Positions 45,701 through 53,530 of a DNA stretch of 64,000 bases are shown piece after piece (positions within the stretch are counted from its first letter, which is position 1; every line of letters starts with the position of its first letter). Made by a program: the position numbers and the translations under genes. The notes below the pieces were generated by a model that ran no database searches, was not told where the DNA came from, and saw nothing but the letters and a program-made list of their open reading frames with translations. The stretch is from Symbiodinium microadriaticum (Eukaryota > Sar > Dinophyceae > Suessiales > Symbiodiniaceae): NCBI GenBank assembly GCA_001939145.1, contig LSRX01000822.1, forward strand, positions 82,951 to 146,950, in the 5' to 3' direction.

Positions 45701-47407
45701 TTCGGGATGGCAGCCGTGGCCTAGGCGCGCATGGGCGGGTTCGGTTATGGGCTTGGTCTGACTCTTCCTGTGGGAAGTGGACCAGTTGTCGTGCCTGTCT
45801 CTCTACGTCTCATTGAGGGAATGGGATGCCCTTCTGCGCGTACGGAGTGGCATCTGCCACCAAGCCCGTCCAACGCATACGAAGAGCTATAAACTTCCTC
45901 ACTTCGCTCCTCTTGAAGTTGGTGGCTCTTTGCTGCGTGGGGGCTGCGAGTTGAGTTTGCAGACCCATGCCTTGTCATCATGGGGAGATTGATCCTGTTC
46001 CATGCATCCTCTAATATCCTTTCCTTCCCAGCTGATGTACCGAGAGAGGCTGAAGAGCACTTAGCGTGACCTTCTCTCAACGGATTCAGGATCCTGCTTC
46101 ATGGCTTCCTTACAGCGAAAGGGCCTCTTGGCCCGGGTAGCCTGGCGCGCTCCCTCTGCCCAGGAGGGGGAGAGAGAAACAGATGCCCCAAAGGACCAGA
46201 GCGCCAGACGCTGGACGAACTGAGCCCCTTCGAGGGGGAGCGGGGGGGAGGGGGGCTGAGAGCGCCCTCGCCACCTTGCTCGGCAGCAAGCCAGCAAGAC
46301 ACCCCAAAGCCTCTCACTCAGTAACACACCCTACGCCCAACAGAAAGAAAGCAACCAAGAGAGACGGACAGACCTTCCCGGACAGGACCAGAACCAGAAA
46401 AAGCATCCAATTATCTGTAGTGATTTCATGATGGCAGTTTCGAGACACAGCTGGTGGCCTCCGTATGCGCACATGCCACAAGAACTCAAAATATGTTCAG
46501 TGTAACCGATGGTATGCCCGCGTCTTAACGGTCTTAACGGGTCCGAAGCATTCCGAAGCTCAGCTGTGCCATGTAAATGCGGTTCCGGTTCCGGCACTAC
46601 TGAACGAAGAGCCGGATCCAAGTTTGTTTCGCGTGCGTGAGAGTGCAGCGTAAATCACACAACTGAATCAAAGGGGGCGTTCCTTTCCACGTGAGGGTTG
46701 CTAGTCAGCGGGGCTTCGCTGTCAACTTATGCAAGATCAGTCTGAAACCAGCACTCCTTGTCTTCAGTGGTCCAAGCAGGTAGGCAATAAAGGGCGTTCC
46801 TCCCCCTCGGACATGGGCTTCTCGCCCCTTCACCCCTGAGAACGGAAGGAAGAGAGAGAGCAACGCGAACAAGACGAGAGAGGGTCAGGCAAACAGCTGT
46901 AGTTGTCAAGGAAATGCAGCGCGTAGACGGCCACTGTCAGACACCACTGCAGTCGCTCAGATGCAGAGCGCGATGTAGATCAGTTTTGTGCTTGGCGGTT
47001 TTGATTCATCGTCGAGCTGCAGAATCCCCATGTGATCACTAGGCTGGCCCGTGTAGATGAGCGCATCGATCCAAACTTTGATGCCACTTGGCCCACTTTT
47101 TGACCATTTTGGCCTGCTGGTGCCTTTGCTTATCGCCCGGAGGACAGCATCACAGTGGAAGTCATCGAGCGTGGAAGCGCTGTGCACTGTGTCTCTGCCT
47201 ACGACACTTGCGCTAAACATCACCACGTGAAGCCTATTTAAGGCAGCCGGTCGCGCTCTGTTTGTGCTTTTGTCGGTATAAAATGTAGAGTCAATCAATC
47301 CTTTGTGTCAGATTCTGGGTGGCACCGGGCGGTTTAGCATGCGATGCCTTGCCAAGGAGGGTGACGTTGTTCTCGTCGGCTCCGACGGCGTGTTTGATAA
47401 TTTGTTT
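42796..47407 (+). CDS. PTC7-type PP2C protein phosphatase (three exons found)
   Basis: Three separated + strand exons carry the successive hallmark blocks of PTC7-like PP2C Ser/Thr phosphatases. 42,796 to about 42,861: [18 protein letters not shown], the metal-binding GVADGV block. 44,738 to about 44,780: [15 protein letters not shown], corresponding to the ANLGDSG strand. 47,312 to about 47,407: [18 protein letters not shown], the EGDxxxxGSDGxFDN block with the metal-ligand Asp. The first follows CTCAG, the second TCGCAG, the third GTGTCAG. In this family the enzyme is metal-dependent and often mitochondrial. Exons with the FNxPxQL segment and the C-terminal DDxT block were not found with confidence; a piece at about 47,728-47,790 (DASSEVADTLFTAH) might be the helix after FDN. 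A 14-bp minisatellite lies in the intron between the first two exons. The copia element starts about 1 kb after the last exon. Confidence 0.65.
43877..44344. repeat. Minisatellite with 14-bp unit (GTGTCTGTCTGTCT)n
   Basis: About 20 nearly perfect 14-bp units from about 43,930 to 44,190, flanked by (TG)n on the left and TTTC/TCTG variants on the right. The 14-bp period keeps all frames open, giving false ORFs on both strands. Confidence 0.9.
44781..47311. other. Probable large intron(s) of the PP2C gene
   Basis: No exon that I can support between the second and third PP2C blocks, although at least one must exist. Two GC-rich GA cassettes lie at about 46,130-46,420 and 46,795-46,870. Confidence 0.4.
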
Positions 47408-47973
47408 CTAGCTTCTCGGATGACCATGCCCAGTTGAGCAGATGGCCGAGCTGCAGAGACATGGATTGTAGGGCTAAGATGGCCGACCACCCAGAACATC
47501 TGCCACACTGCGAGGATGAAGTGTCAGCCATTGCGAATGCCACGTTGCCACCGGGTCTTCAGCTTCTTGGAACTGGCACTTTTGATGGTATTTGATGGTA
47601 GAAGTAGGTTGGGGAAAGCTGCTGCATTTCGGTCCGGTCGGAAGCCAGCGACACCAACAGATAACATTCTAGAGTCTTTAAATAAAGCGGCTTTAACTTT
47701 GCCCATGTCACAGCTGTGACATGCTGGGATGCTTCGTCTGAGGTTGCCGACACACTCTTCACAGCTCACACTGCTGGCTACGCGGATTGTTCAGGCAGGT
47801 GAAAGAGCTACAGAAAGACTGCTGTCGGGCTTGGACGACAGAACGAGCCAGGGATCCCTTTTTTGCGAGGCGGGCCATGTAGATGCTGATGCTTGCATCG
47901 ACCGTAGGCGGCGCACCAGAAGACAGAGATACGAGCTGGAGGCTTCCTTGCAGAGGCGCCGTAACTTGATGGC

Positions 47974-47998
47974 AAGAGAGAGAGAGAGAGAGAGAGAG
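47974..47998. repeat. (GA)n tract
   Basis: A pure AAGAGAGA... purine run of 25 bases, followed at about 48,150-48,300 by a GC-rich cassette with GTAGGCCTTCGGGCCAGG and CAAGCAAGCAAG. Confidence 0.85.
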
Positions 47999-48384
47999 TA
48001 CACGATTTGGTAGGTCCTTAGTATGGCAGTGTGTAGTGGTGCGTTTTGAAGTTGCCCTCCCCGTAGAAATGTTGGGAGACTTGCGGATGACCTCGATGGT
48101 GCATACATGGTATTCCATGGTCATGGTCTTAGAAGGGGTGTTGTTCGGGGACGGGGGTTACAGGCAACATCGAGGGGAACGTTTGCTCTCCAACCCCGAA
48201 AGGGGCCTCGCAGACACACCTTCGCGAACCTGGGGGGTAGGCCTTCGGGCCAGGGGACCCTGTCTCCATACCCCAAGCAAGCAAGAAAGCATACGATTTG
48301 CCTGTCTTCAATATCGCACACTATAAGACTTGAGTCACTGGCAAATCTACACTCGCTCTTCACTCCCCTTCTCCCGATTAAAAC

Positions 48385-48463
48385 TCTGTGAGATACGGCA
48401 TGGAACTCATGTTGCGAACACGAGGCTTTTAAAGCTCAAAAGAACGCACTCTGCCTTTTAGAG
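48385..48463 (+). repeat. Left LTR, 79 bp
   Basis: Begins TCTGTGAGATACGG and ends CTGCCTTTTAGAG; identical to 57,928-58,006. It is very short for a copia element and lacks the usual TG...CA ends, having TCT...AGAG instead. It contains GGCTTTTAAAGCTC, an AT-rich near-palindrome that could act as a promoter element. The boundary could be shifted by 1-2 bases (TG at 48,387), but AAAAC flanks favour the limits given. Confidence 0.9.
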
Positions 48464-48481
48464 GGTTATGAGCCCAACGCT
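48464..48481 (+). promoter_or_regulatory. Primer-binding site for half tRNA-iMet
   Basis: GGTTATGAGCCCAACGCT directly abuts the left LTR. Its complement ends GGGCTCATAACC, the anticodon stem-loop of an initiator tRNA-Met, with CAT as the anticodon. This corresponds to the Drosophila copia mode of priming, in which an internally cleaved initiator tRNA fragment is used rather than the tRNA 3' CCA end. Confidence 0.8.
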
Positions 48482-48518
48482 GGGTCCGTGGGACCTGTAA
48501 GACGTTGGGGTAGGGATC

Positions 48519-51500
48519 ATGGAAAGCGCTCCTGATGACGGCGGCGAGCCTGGAAGGGAGGTGCCACAACTGTCTGAGGACTTCGTCGCCGAGGTGCCCG
48601 AGGAAGTGAGGCATCGTTTGGAGGTGAAAGTCGATGAGACTGTTGATGATCCCTGCTATGGAACTCCTGTGTCACAGATAGCTCAGCAGGAGGAGGTGTC
48701 GCACGGAAGCCAGGGAAGCCATGTTGATCCCTCTGTTCCTACAGTGGGATCAACCGCTGGCGGGCAGCGGCCTGTACCTACTGAGCTGGACGTGACCAGT
48801 TTACAGACTGCTCTGGAAAGCGGGCGTGGGGAAAGAGTGAGACAGGTTTCTCCGGAGCAGAGGAAGGAGGACGTCAGTCAGATCTCCCGCTCGCTACAGT
48901 ATATGACAGGTCTGCTTACCAATTTGGTGACCAGGGTGGACCGTGTGGAGCAAAGGCAGTCTACAAGTGGCTCGGCGGCGCCTCAGAGTACTGATGAAGG
49001 CTCTCAGATGACTCCGTCTGCGGCCACCCCAGCGCTGCATCCCAGCTGGGACGAGGTGGATCGTCTTGGTGGACAGATGTCTGCGTTGACCTTCGGGGGT
49101 AGCGGACCATCTCTGGGAGCGGGACCGCCACCAGGAATGGAGTGGAGACCTTTGGCGCCAATGTCAAGGATGATGGAGGGCACATTCAGCAGTGACAGCA
49201 GTGGCACTGCGCGGAGGCGAATGGAAGAGGCTCTTCGTGGAGTACCAGGGGCTTTGTTGGGGCCGTTAGCTGGAGTCAATATTCCTTTGGCTTTGGATGG
49301 TTTGCCTATAGGGGAAGATTGGCGTCAGCCGATGGAGGTTGATGGAGTGCCGCTGAGAGAGCATGGGACCTCAGAGCTTTCAAGTATGTCAAGACCTCAG
49401 CAGGCATTGGAGCTTTCAAGTATGTCAAGGCCTCAGCAGGCATCGGAGCTTTCAAGTATGTCAAGACCTCAGCAGGCATCGGAGCTTTCAAGTATGTCAA
49501 GACCTCAGCAGGCATTGGAGCTTCCAAGTATGTCAAGGCCTCAGCAGGCATCGGAGCTTTCAAGTATGTCAAGACCTCAGCAGGCATCGGAGCTTTCAAG
49601 TATGTCAAGACCTCAGCAGGCATTGGAGCTTCCAAGTATGTCAAGACCCCAACAGGCATTGGAGCTGTCAAGTATGTCAAGACCTCAGCAGGCATCGGAG
49701 CTTTCGAGTATGCCCAGATCCCAGCAGGCATCAGAGCTTCCCAGTATGTCTGGACCTCAGTCTGCAGCGATGCTTCCAAGTACGCAGGAGTCTTCTTCGC
49801 GGAGTATGCCTCGGGGGTCCTTACAGAATGTCGGTGTGGAGGAGGGATCAAGTTCGTTAGGTTGGTATCATGCCCCTAGAGCGCCAGAGGAGAGCCGTTC
49901 TGCACTGGAACAGGGTCAAGTTTGTCGTTCACCTGTGTCTGTAGCTGCCCTTCAACCTCCGTTGGAGTCCAGACCAGCTGTACCTGGCGGTGGAGGTGGC
50001 TTGGTGATTGGTGCGCCTCCGGTGGGTTTAGTTATGGTGGATGGTCTATGGCGGGAGTACCGTATGATACGAGGTCAAATGGTGGTGCAGCCAAGTCAAG
50101 AGAGTGGCACAGGAGCGGCCTGCGCACCGCTGATTCACGGTTGTGGCGGTCAGCAGGAATGGCGGTCTTCTTGCCCGCCTCCTCCGCCGCCTTATCCGCC
50201 AACGACTCCGAAGGCGGCGACTGCAAATTGGAATGCGAACTTGACTCCAGGGGGGACGCCGATTCCGCCTCCTCCACCTACTACTCCTTTGACGAGCTCT
50301 ACGGTGGCTTCGGGAGGAGGTGTGGGCGAAGATGTTGAGGAGCCATCCAAGTTGGTTACTCGGCTTCCTTCGCTGCCGTCTGCGAAAGGGGGTGATGCTG
50401 CAGTGGTTGCTGGGGATTGGCTGGCCCAGCTGGAGCCGAGCATGAGCTCTTTGTCCTCTACAGCGGCAACATGGTGGTCGTCACTGATGGAGCGGGTCAA
50501 GGACATATATGGGCTGTGGCTTGAGAGCGCTCCAGTGGCCCGACTCACGATTCGTCAACAGGTGCTGACTCGTCGTCCTCCTCCTGATCGGCATCATCGC
50601 GTTGAGCAGCGCGCTGCGATGCTTCTTTTGGATGCGCTGCCGGAGGAGCTGCGCCATGAAGCTGTGAGTGCTCGGGCGGTGACTGCAGAAGCAATGGTGT
50701 TTATGGTGCACTGTGCCTATCAGCCAGGGGGAGCAGGAGAGAAGGCGCACCTGTTGCAGTTTCTTACGGTGCCGGAGACTGGGAACGGGCTTGAGAATAC
50801 TCTTCTTTTGGCCCGAAAGTGGATCCGCTTATTTCGCCGAGGCCGAGAGCTGCAGGTGGTTCTTCCAGATCCAAGCTTGCTTTGTCGGGGCCTCGACAAG
50901 TTGGTGAGCGCTACGTTTTCGGGCAACAAGCACCCTTCGGCGTCGTTCCGGGTTGCTTCCTTCAGGCTGGAGAGGCAGCTCGAGTATCGGGCGACCGCGG
51001 TGGACATTGAGGACTACGCCTACCTTATCCTTGGAGAGCTGGAGGCGGCTCAACTTGCTCAGCCTCTTCCGTCCCAACCAAAGGTGGCCCGCCTTGATGA
51101 TCACACCGCTGCTGCCGACGAGAAGGACAAGGACCGGGACAAGGGCAAGGGCAAAGCAAAAGGCAAGAAGCCGTGCTGGGGCTGGCAGGACGGCACAGGT
51201 TGTCGCTTCGGGGCAAATTGCCTCTTCTTGCACGCTCCTTTGGGTCCTGGTCGTTGCTGGGAATGCGGATCGGACGCTCACTTGAAGCCACAGTGCCCGT
51301 TGCTCGGGCAAGGGGGGAAGGCTTCTGGTGGAGGAGCAGTTGGTTCTGGAAAGGGCAGCGGTGGAGCAGCCCAAAGTGCCAATGCTGGGCAAAATTCGTC
51401 GTCTACTTCCTCTACGGCGGAGACTGCGGGCGCAAGTGTGGAGGAGAAGCCGCCCAGGAAGCCTAAGCGAAAAGGTGGTGGAAAAGATCGTGGGCCGAAA

Positions 51501-52805
51501 GAGGCGGTGCGAAAGACTGAGGAGGAGACCTTAGCTGAGGACACCCGACCTACGGCCTCTGGTGGGAACGTGGAGGATGCTTCGGCTCGGACAGAGTTCT
51601 TTGAGGAGGCTACCAAGGCGCTGAAGTCTCTTCGGCTGGCGAAGCTTACGATGAAGTCGCTACAAGGAAGCTTTGGAGGCGGTGGCCGTGCTCTTATTGA
51701 TTCCGGTGCTACTACTTCAATGAGGACTGCTCGTGAAGGAGAAGTACGAGGGTTGCCTTTGCGCACGGTGCTGTTGGCGGAGGGGGAAACGGCCTTCTAT
51801 CAGCTTCCTGGTGGGACTCTTCTCACTACCAAGGTGACCGCGCCGATCGTGGCGATGAGCGACTTGATGGAGATTGGATGTAGAATCACGTGGTGCAGCA
51901 GTGAGGGCTGCAGTGTGGTTCACCCCGTGAAGGGCGACTTGGGTGCTCGCGTTATTAATGGCTGTCCGGAGGTGGACGAGGATGTGGGCTTGAAGTTGAT
52001 TGAGGAAGCGGAGATTACGAAGCTGCGAAGACGTGAGGCGGAGCTGGCGGTGAACCGGCTGGTGCAAGGTTGTGACGCTGCCCGTTGCGGTGAGGGGAAG
52101 CTCGACTGGGAGCTTGGGGCCAAGGCTGTCAAGGACCTTGGCAACGGTGTGGGCCTATCGTGGGCCTGGCTGCGTCAGGCCTTTCCTGAGGCTCCTTCGT
52201 GGTTGGTTGCAGCCGTACCCGTGGTGGCGGAGACAGATGGAGCTGGTGTTCCATGGAACCGCCACGAGCGGAAGAAATGGAAGAGGGCCTCGGCGGTGGC
52301 AGTGCACCTGTTTTGTGGGCGAGATCGCTCTACCTGGAGGTCGCGTGCGGAGGCGGCTCTCGTGGACCAAGCGGAGAACGTGATGGCGGATGCCACCTAC
52401 TCCGCTCTTCTAGAGCTCGCGGCTTCGGGCAAGGTCAAGACGGTGTTTGGTGGCCCTCCTTGCAGGACTTTCTCTGCGCTTCGGAATCTTCCCACCGCGG
52501 GAGCAGGAGAAGGACCGCGACCTCTTCGTGACCGAGAAGGTGATGGACGTTGGGGCCGACAGGGTCTTACTGAGTGGGAGACCTGGAGAGTGATTCAGTT
52601 CCTGAGGGACAAGTTGAAGTGGTGCTGGTGGCAGTTTGATCAAGGGCCTCTGGGACATCCCCGACGGAAGCCTACGCGGATTTTGTCATCAATGCCGTGC
52701 CCCAGGGAACTTCGTGATGTACGAGGACCCTCCAGGAGGAGGAGCGAGATCATGATGGTGATGGTTTCCACTCTGCAACCTGGGCTGCCTGGGCTCCGGG
52801 TTTAA
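48519..52805 (+). CDS. Gag-protease-methyltransferase-like polyprotein segment of the copia element
   Basis: 1,428 codons from the ATG at 48,519, only 37 bases after the PBS. Residues 1-285 are acidic and Gln/Ser-rich. About 286-417 are eleven 12-residue repeats (ELSSMSRPQQAx). A Pro-rich linker follows, then a helical Gag core at about 660-860. Lys-rich residues lead into a CCCH finger (C886-x8-C895-x5-C901-x3-H905), which fits the tristetraprolin-type pattern, and a CCHC knuckle (C913, C916, H921, C926). The protease has the catalytic triad ALIDSGAT (D1061). After a linker comes VHLFCGRD (about 1262) and VFGGPPCRTFS (Cys1315), resembling motifs I and IV of C5 DNA methyltransferases. The frame then ends at 52,805. 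The continuing family sequence (TWAAWAPGLKRAIK) lies in the -1 frame at about 52,770-52,815, so a frame break occurs at about 52,715-52,750. Proteins are presumably processed by the element's own protease. Confidence 0.9.
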   Translation: MESAPDDGGEPGREVPQLSEDFVAEVPEEVRHRLEVKVDETVDDPCYGTPVSQIAQQEEVSHGSQGSHVDPSVPTVGSTAGGQRPVPTELDVTSLQTALESGRGERVRQVSPEQRKEDVSQISRSLQYMTGLLTNLVTRVDRVEQRQSTSGSAAPQSTDEGSQMTPSAATPALHPSWDEVDRLGGQMSALTFGGSGPSLGAGPPPGMEWRPLAPMSRMMEGTFSSDSSGTARRRMEEALRGVPGALLGPLAGVNIPLALDGLPIGEDWRQPMEVDGVPLREHGTSELSSMSRPQQALELSSMSRPQQASELSSMSRPQQASELSSMSRPQQALELPSMSRPQQASELSSMSRPQQASELSSMSRPQQALELPSMSRPQQALELSSMSRPQQASELSSMPRSQQASELPSMSGPQSAAMLPSTQESSSRSMPRGSLQNVGVEEGSSSLGWYHAPRAPEESRSALEQGQVCRSPVSVAALQPPLESRPAVPGGGGGLVIGAPPVGLVMVDGLWREYRMIRGQMVVQPSQESGTGAACAPLIHGCGGQQEWRSSCPPPPPPYPPTTPKAATANWNANLTPGGTPIPPPPPTTPLTSSTVASGGGVGEDVEEPSKLVTRLPSLPSAKGGDAAVVAGDWLAQLEPSMSSLSSTAATWWSSLMERVKDIYGLWLESAPVARLTIRQQVLTRRPPPDRHHRVEQRAAMLLLDALPEELRHEAVSARAVTAEAMVFMVHCAYQPGGAGEKAHLLQFLTVPETGNGLENTLLLARKWIRLFRRGRELQVVLPDPSLLCRGLDKLVSATFSGNKHPSASFRVASFRLERQLEYRATAVDIEDYAYLILGELEAAQLAQPLPSQPKVARLDDHTAAADEKDKDRDKGKGKAKGKKPCWGWQDGTGCRFGANCLFLHAPLGPGRCWECGSDAHLKPQCPLLGQGGKASGGGAVGSGKGSGGAAQSANAGQNSSSTSSTAETAGASVEEKPPRKPKRKGGGKDRGPKEAVRKTEEETLAEDTRPTASGGNVEDASARTEFFEEATKALKSLRLAKLTMKSLQGSFGGGGRALIDSGATTSMRTAREGEVRGLPLRTVLLAEGETAFYQLPGGTLLTTKVTAPIVAMSDLMEIGCRITWCSSEGCSVVHPVKGDLGARVINGCPEVDEDVGLKLIEEAEITKLRRREAELAVNRLVQGCDAARCGEGKLDWELGAKAVKDLGNGVGLSWAWLRQAFPEAPSWLVAAVPVVAETDGAGVPWNRHERKKWKRASAVAVHLFCGRDRSTWRSRAEAALVDQAENVMADATYSALLELAASGKVKTVFGGPPCRTFSALRNLPTAGAGEGPRPLRDREGDGRWGRQGLTEWETWRVIQFLRDKLKWCWWQFDQGPLGHPRRKPTRILSSMPCPRELRDVRGPSRRRSEIMMVMVSTLQPGLPGLRV
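49374..49769 (+). repeat. 36-bp tandem repeat in Gag (11 units)
   Basis: Units of 36 bp encode ELSSMSRPQQAx or ELPSMSRPQQAx. They are nearly identical in the first nine and more divergent in the last two (SSMPRSQQ, PSMSGPQS). The frame is kept. Such a Ser/Pro/Gln repeat is likely disordered and length-variable between copies. Confidence 0.95.
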
Positions 52806-53530
52806 AGAGGGCTATCAAACTTCGTGTGGAGGAGAGCTTAGCAGGCTCTACGTTGGAGAAGATCATGAAGCTGGACCAGACCTTCCTGGACCATTTGCGC
52901 CGGGATCACGTCCCCTTTCGGCGGGACTGCAAGGCCTGCCTCGCGGGATCTTTTCGGGGACATGCTCATCGTCGGATTGTGTCGCCCGAGGCCTGGTGTT
53001 TGAGCTTGGACGTGATTGGTCCCACCAGGCAAGGCACCGATGAGTATGTCAAGAAGGTCCGTTATGCATTAATCGGGACGTTGGTCGTGCCGGATATGCT
53101 TGGGAAGCTTCTACAGCCCGCTGATGGCGACAGTGATGATCGGGGAGAAGGAGTTGGCCCTATTGACTACGAGGACCCCCTTCTCGAGGATGGCGCGATC
53201 CAGGATGAGGAGGAGGTGGCGTCTGCTGCAGAAGAGGCCCGCAACGAACGCGAAATGGCGAAGTGGAAGGCACGAGTGGAGAAGGACAAGCTTGAGGGCG
53301 TGTCTTGTGTGGAAGTGCCTTTTGTGGTGACCATGGCCACCAAGTCCTCGGCCGAAGTCCTGGCGGCAACGAAGGACATCCTGGTGCAGGTGAAAAGGCT
53401 GGGCCTGGTGGTGCAGCGCATCCACTCGGACCGGGGGCGCGAGTTCATCTGCAAAGGCTTTCGGGCTTTATGTCGAGACCGCGGGATTGTGTGGACAACC
53501 ACCACTGGTGATCAATGGCAGGGTAGAAGC
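52752..53530 (+). CDS. Integrase of the copia element (frame -1 relative to Gag)
   Basis: The frame that carries the integrase opens near 52,718 and runs to 53,818, but the authentic part ends near 53,512. It reads TWAAWAPGLKRAIK, then HxxxxH and DCKAC (a compressed HHCC zinc motif at about 52,892-52,939), LSLDVIGP (first catalytic Asp) at about 53,003-53,026, an acidic insertion, and HSDRGREF with the second catalytic Asp at 53,429-53,431. The third catalytic residue, Glu in NGRVEALV at 53,526-53,528, lies in the next frame. DDE spacing is therefore right, but it is split by a frame break. In an intact copy the enzyme joins cDNA to host DNA. Confidence 0.85.

Noticed and set aside
48040-48110. 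DLRMTSMVHTW as the C-terminal DDxT block of the PP2C gene
   Set aside because: The two metal-binding Asp residues are absent, so the resemblance is too weak.
49374-49769. Regular repeats that superficially look like a CRISPR array
   Set aside because: Units are contiguous 36-bp coding repeats without unique spacers, in a eukaryotic Gag gene.
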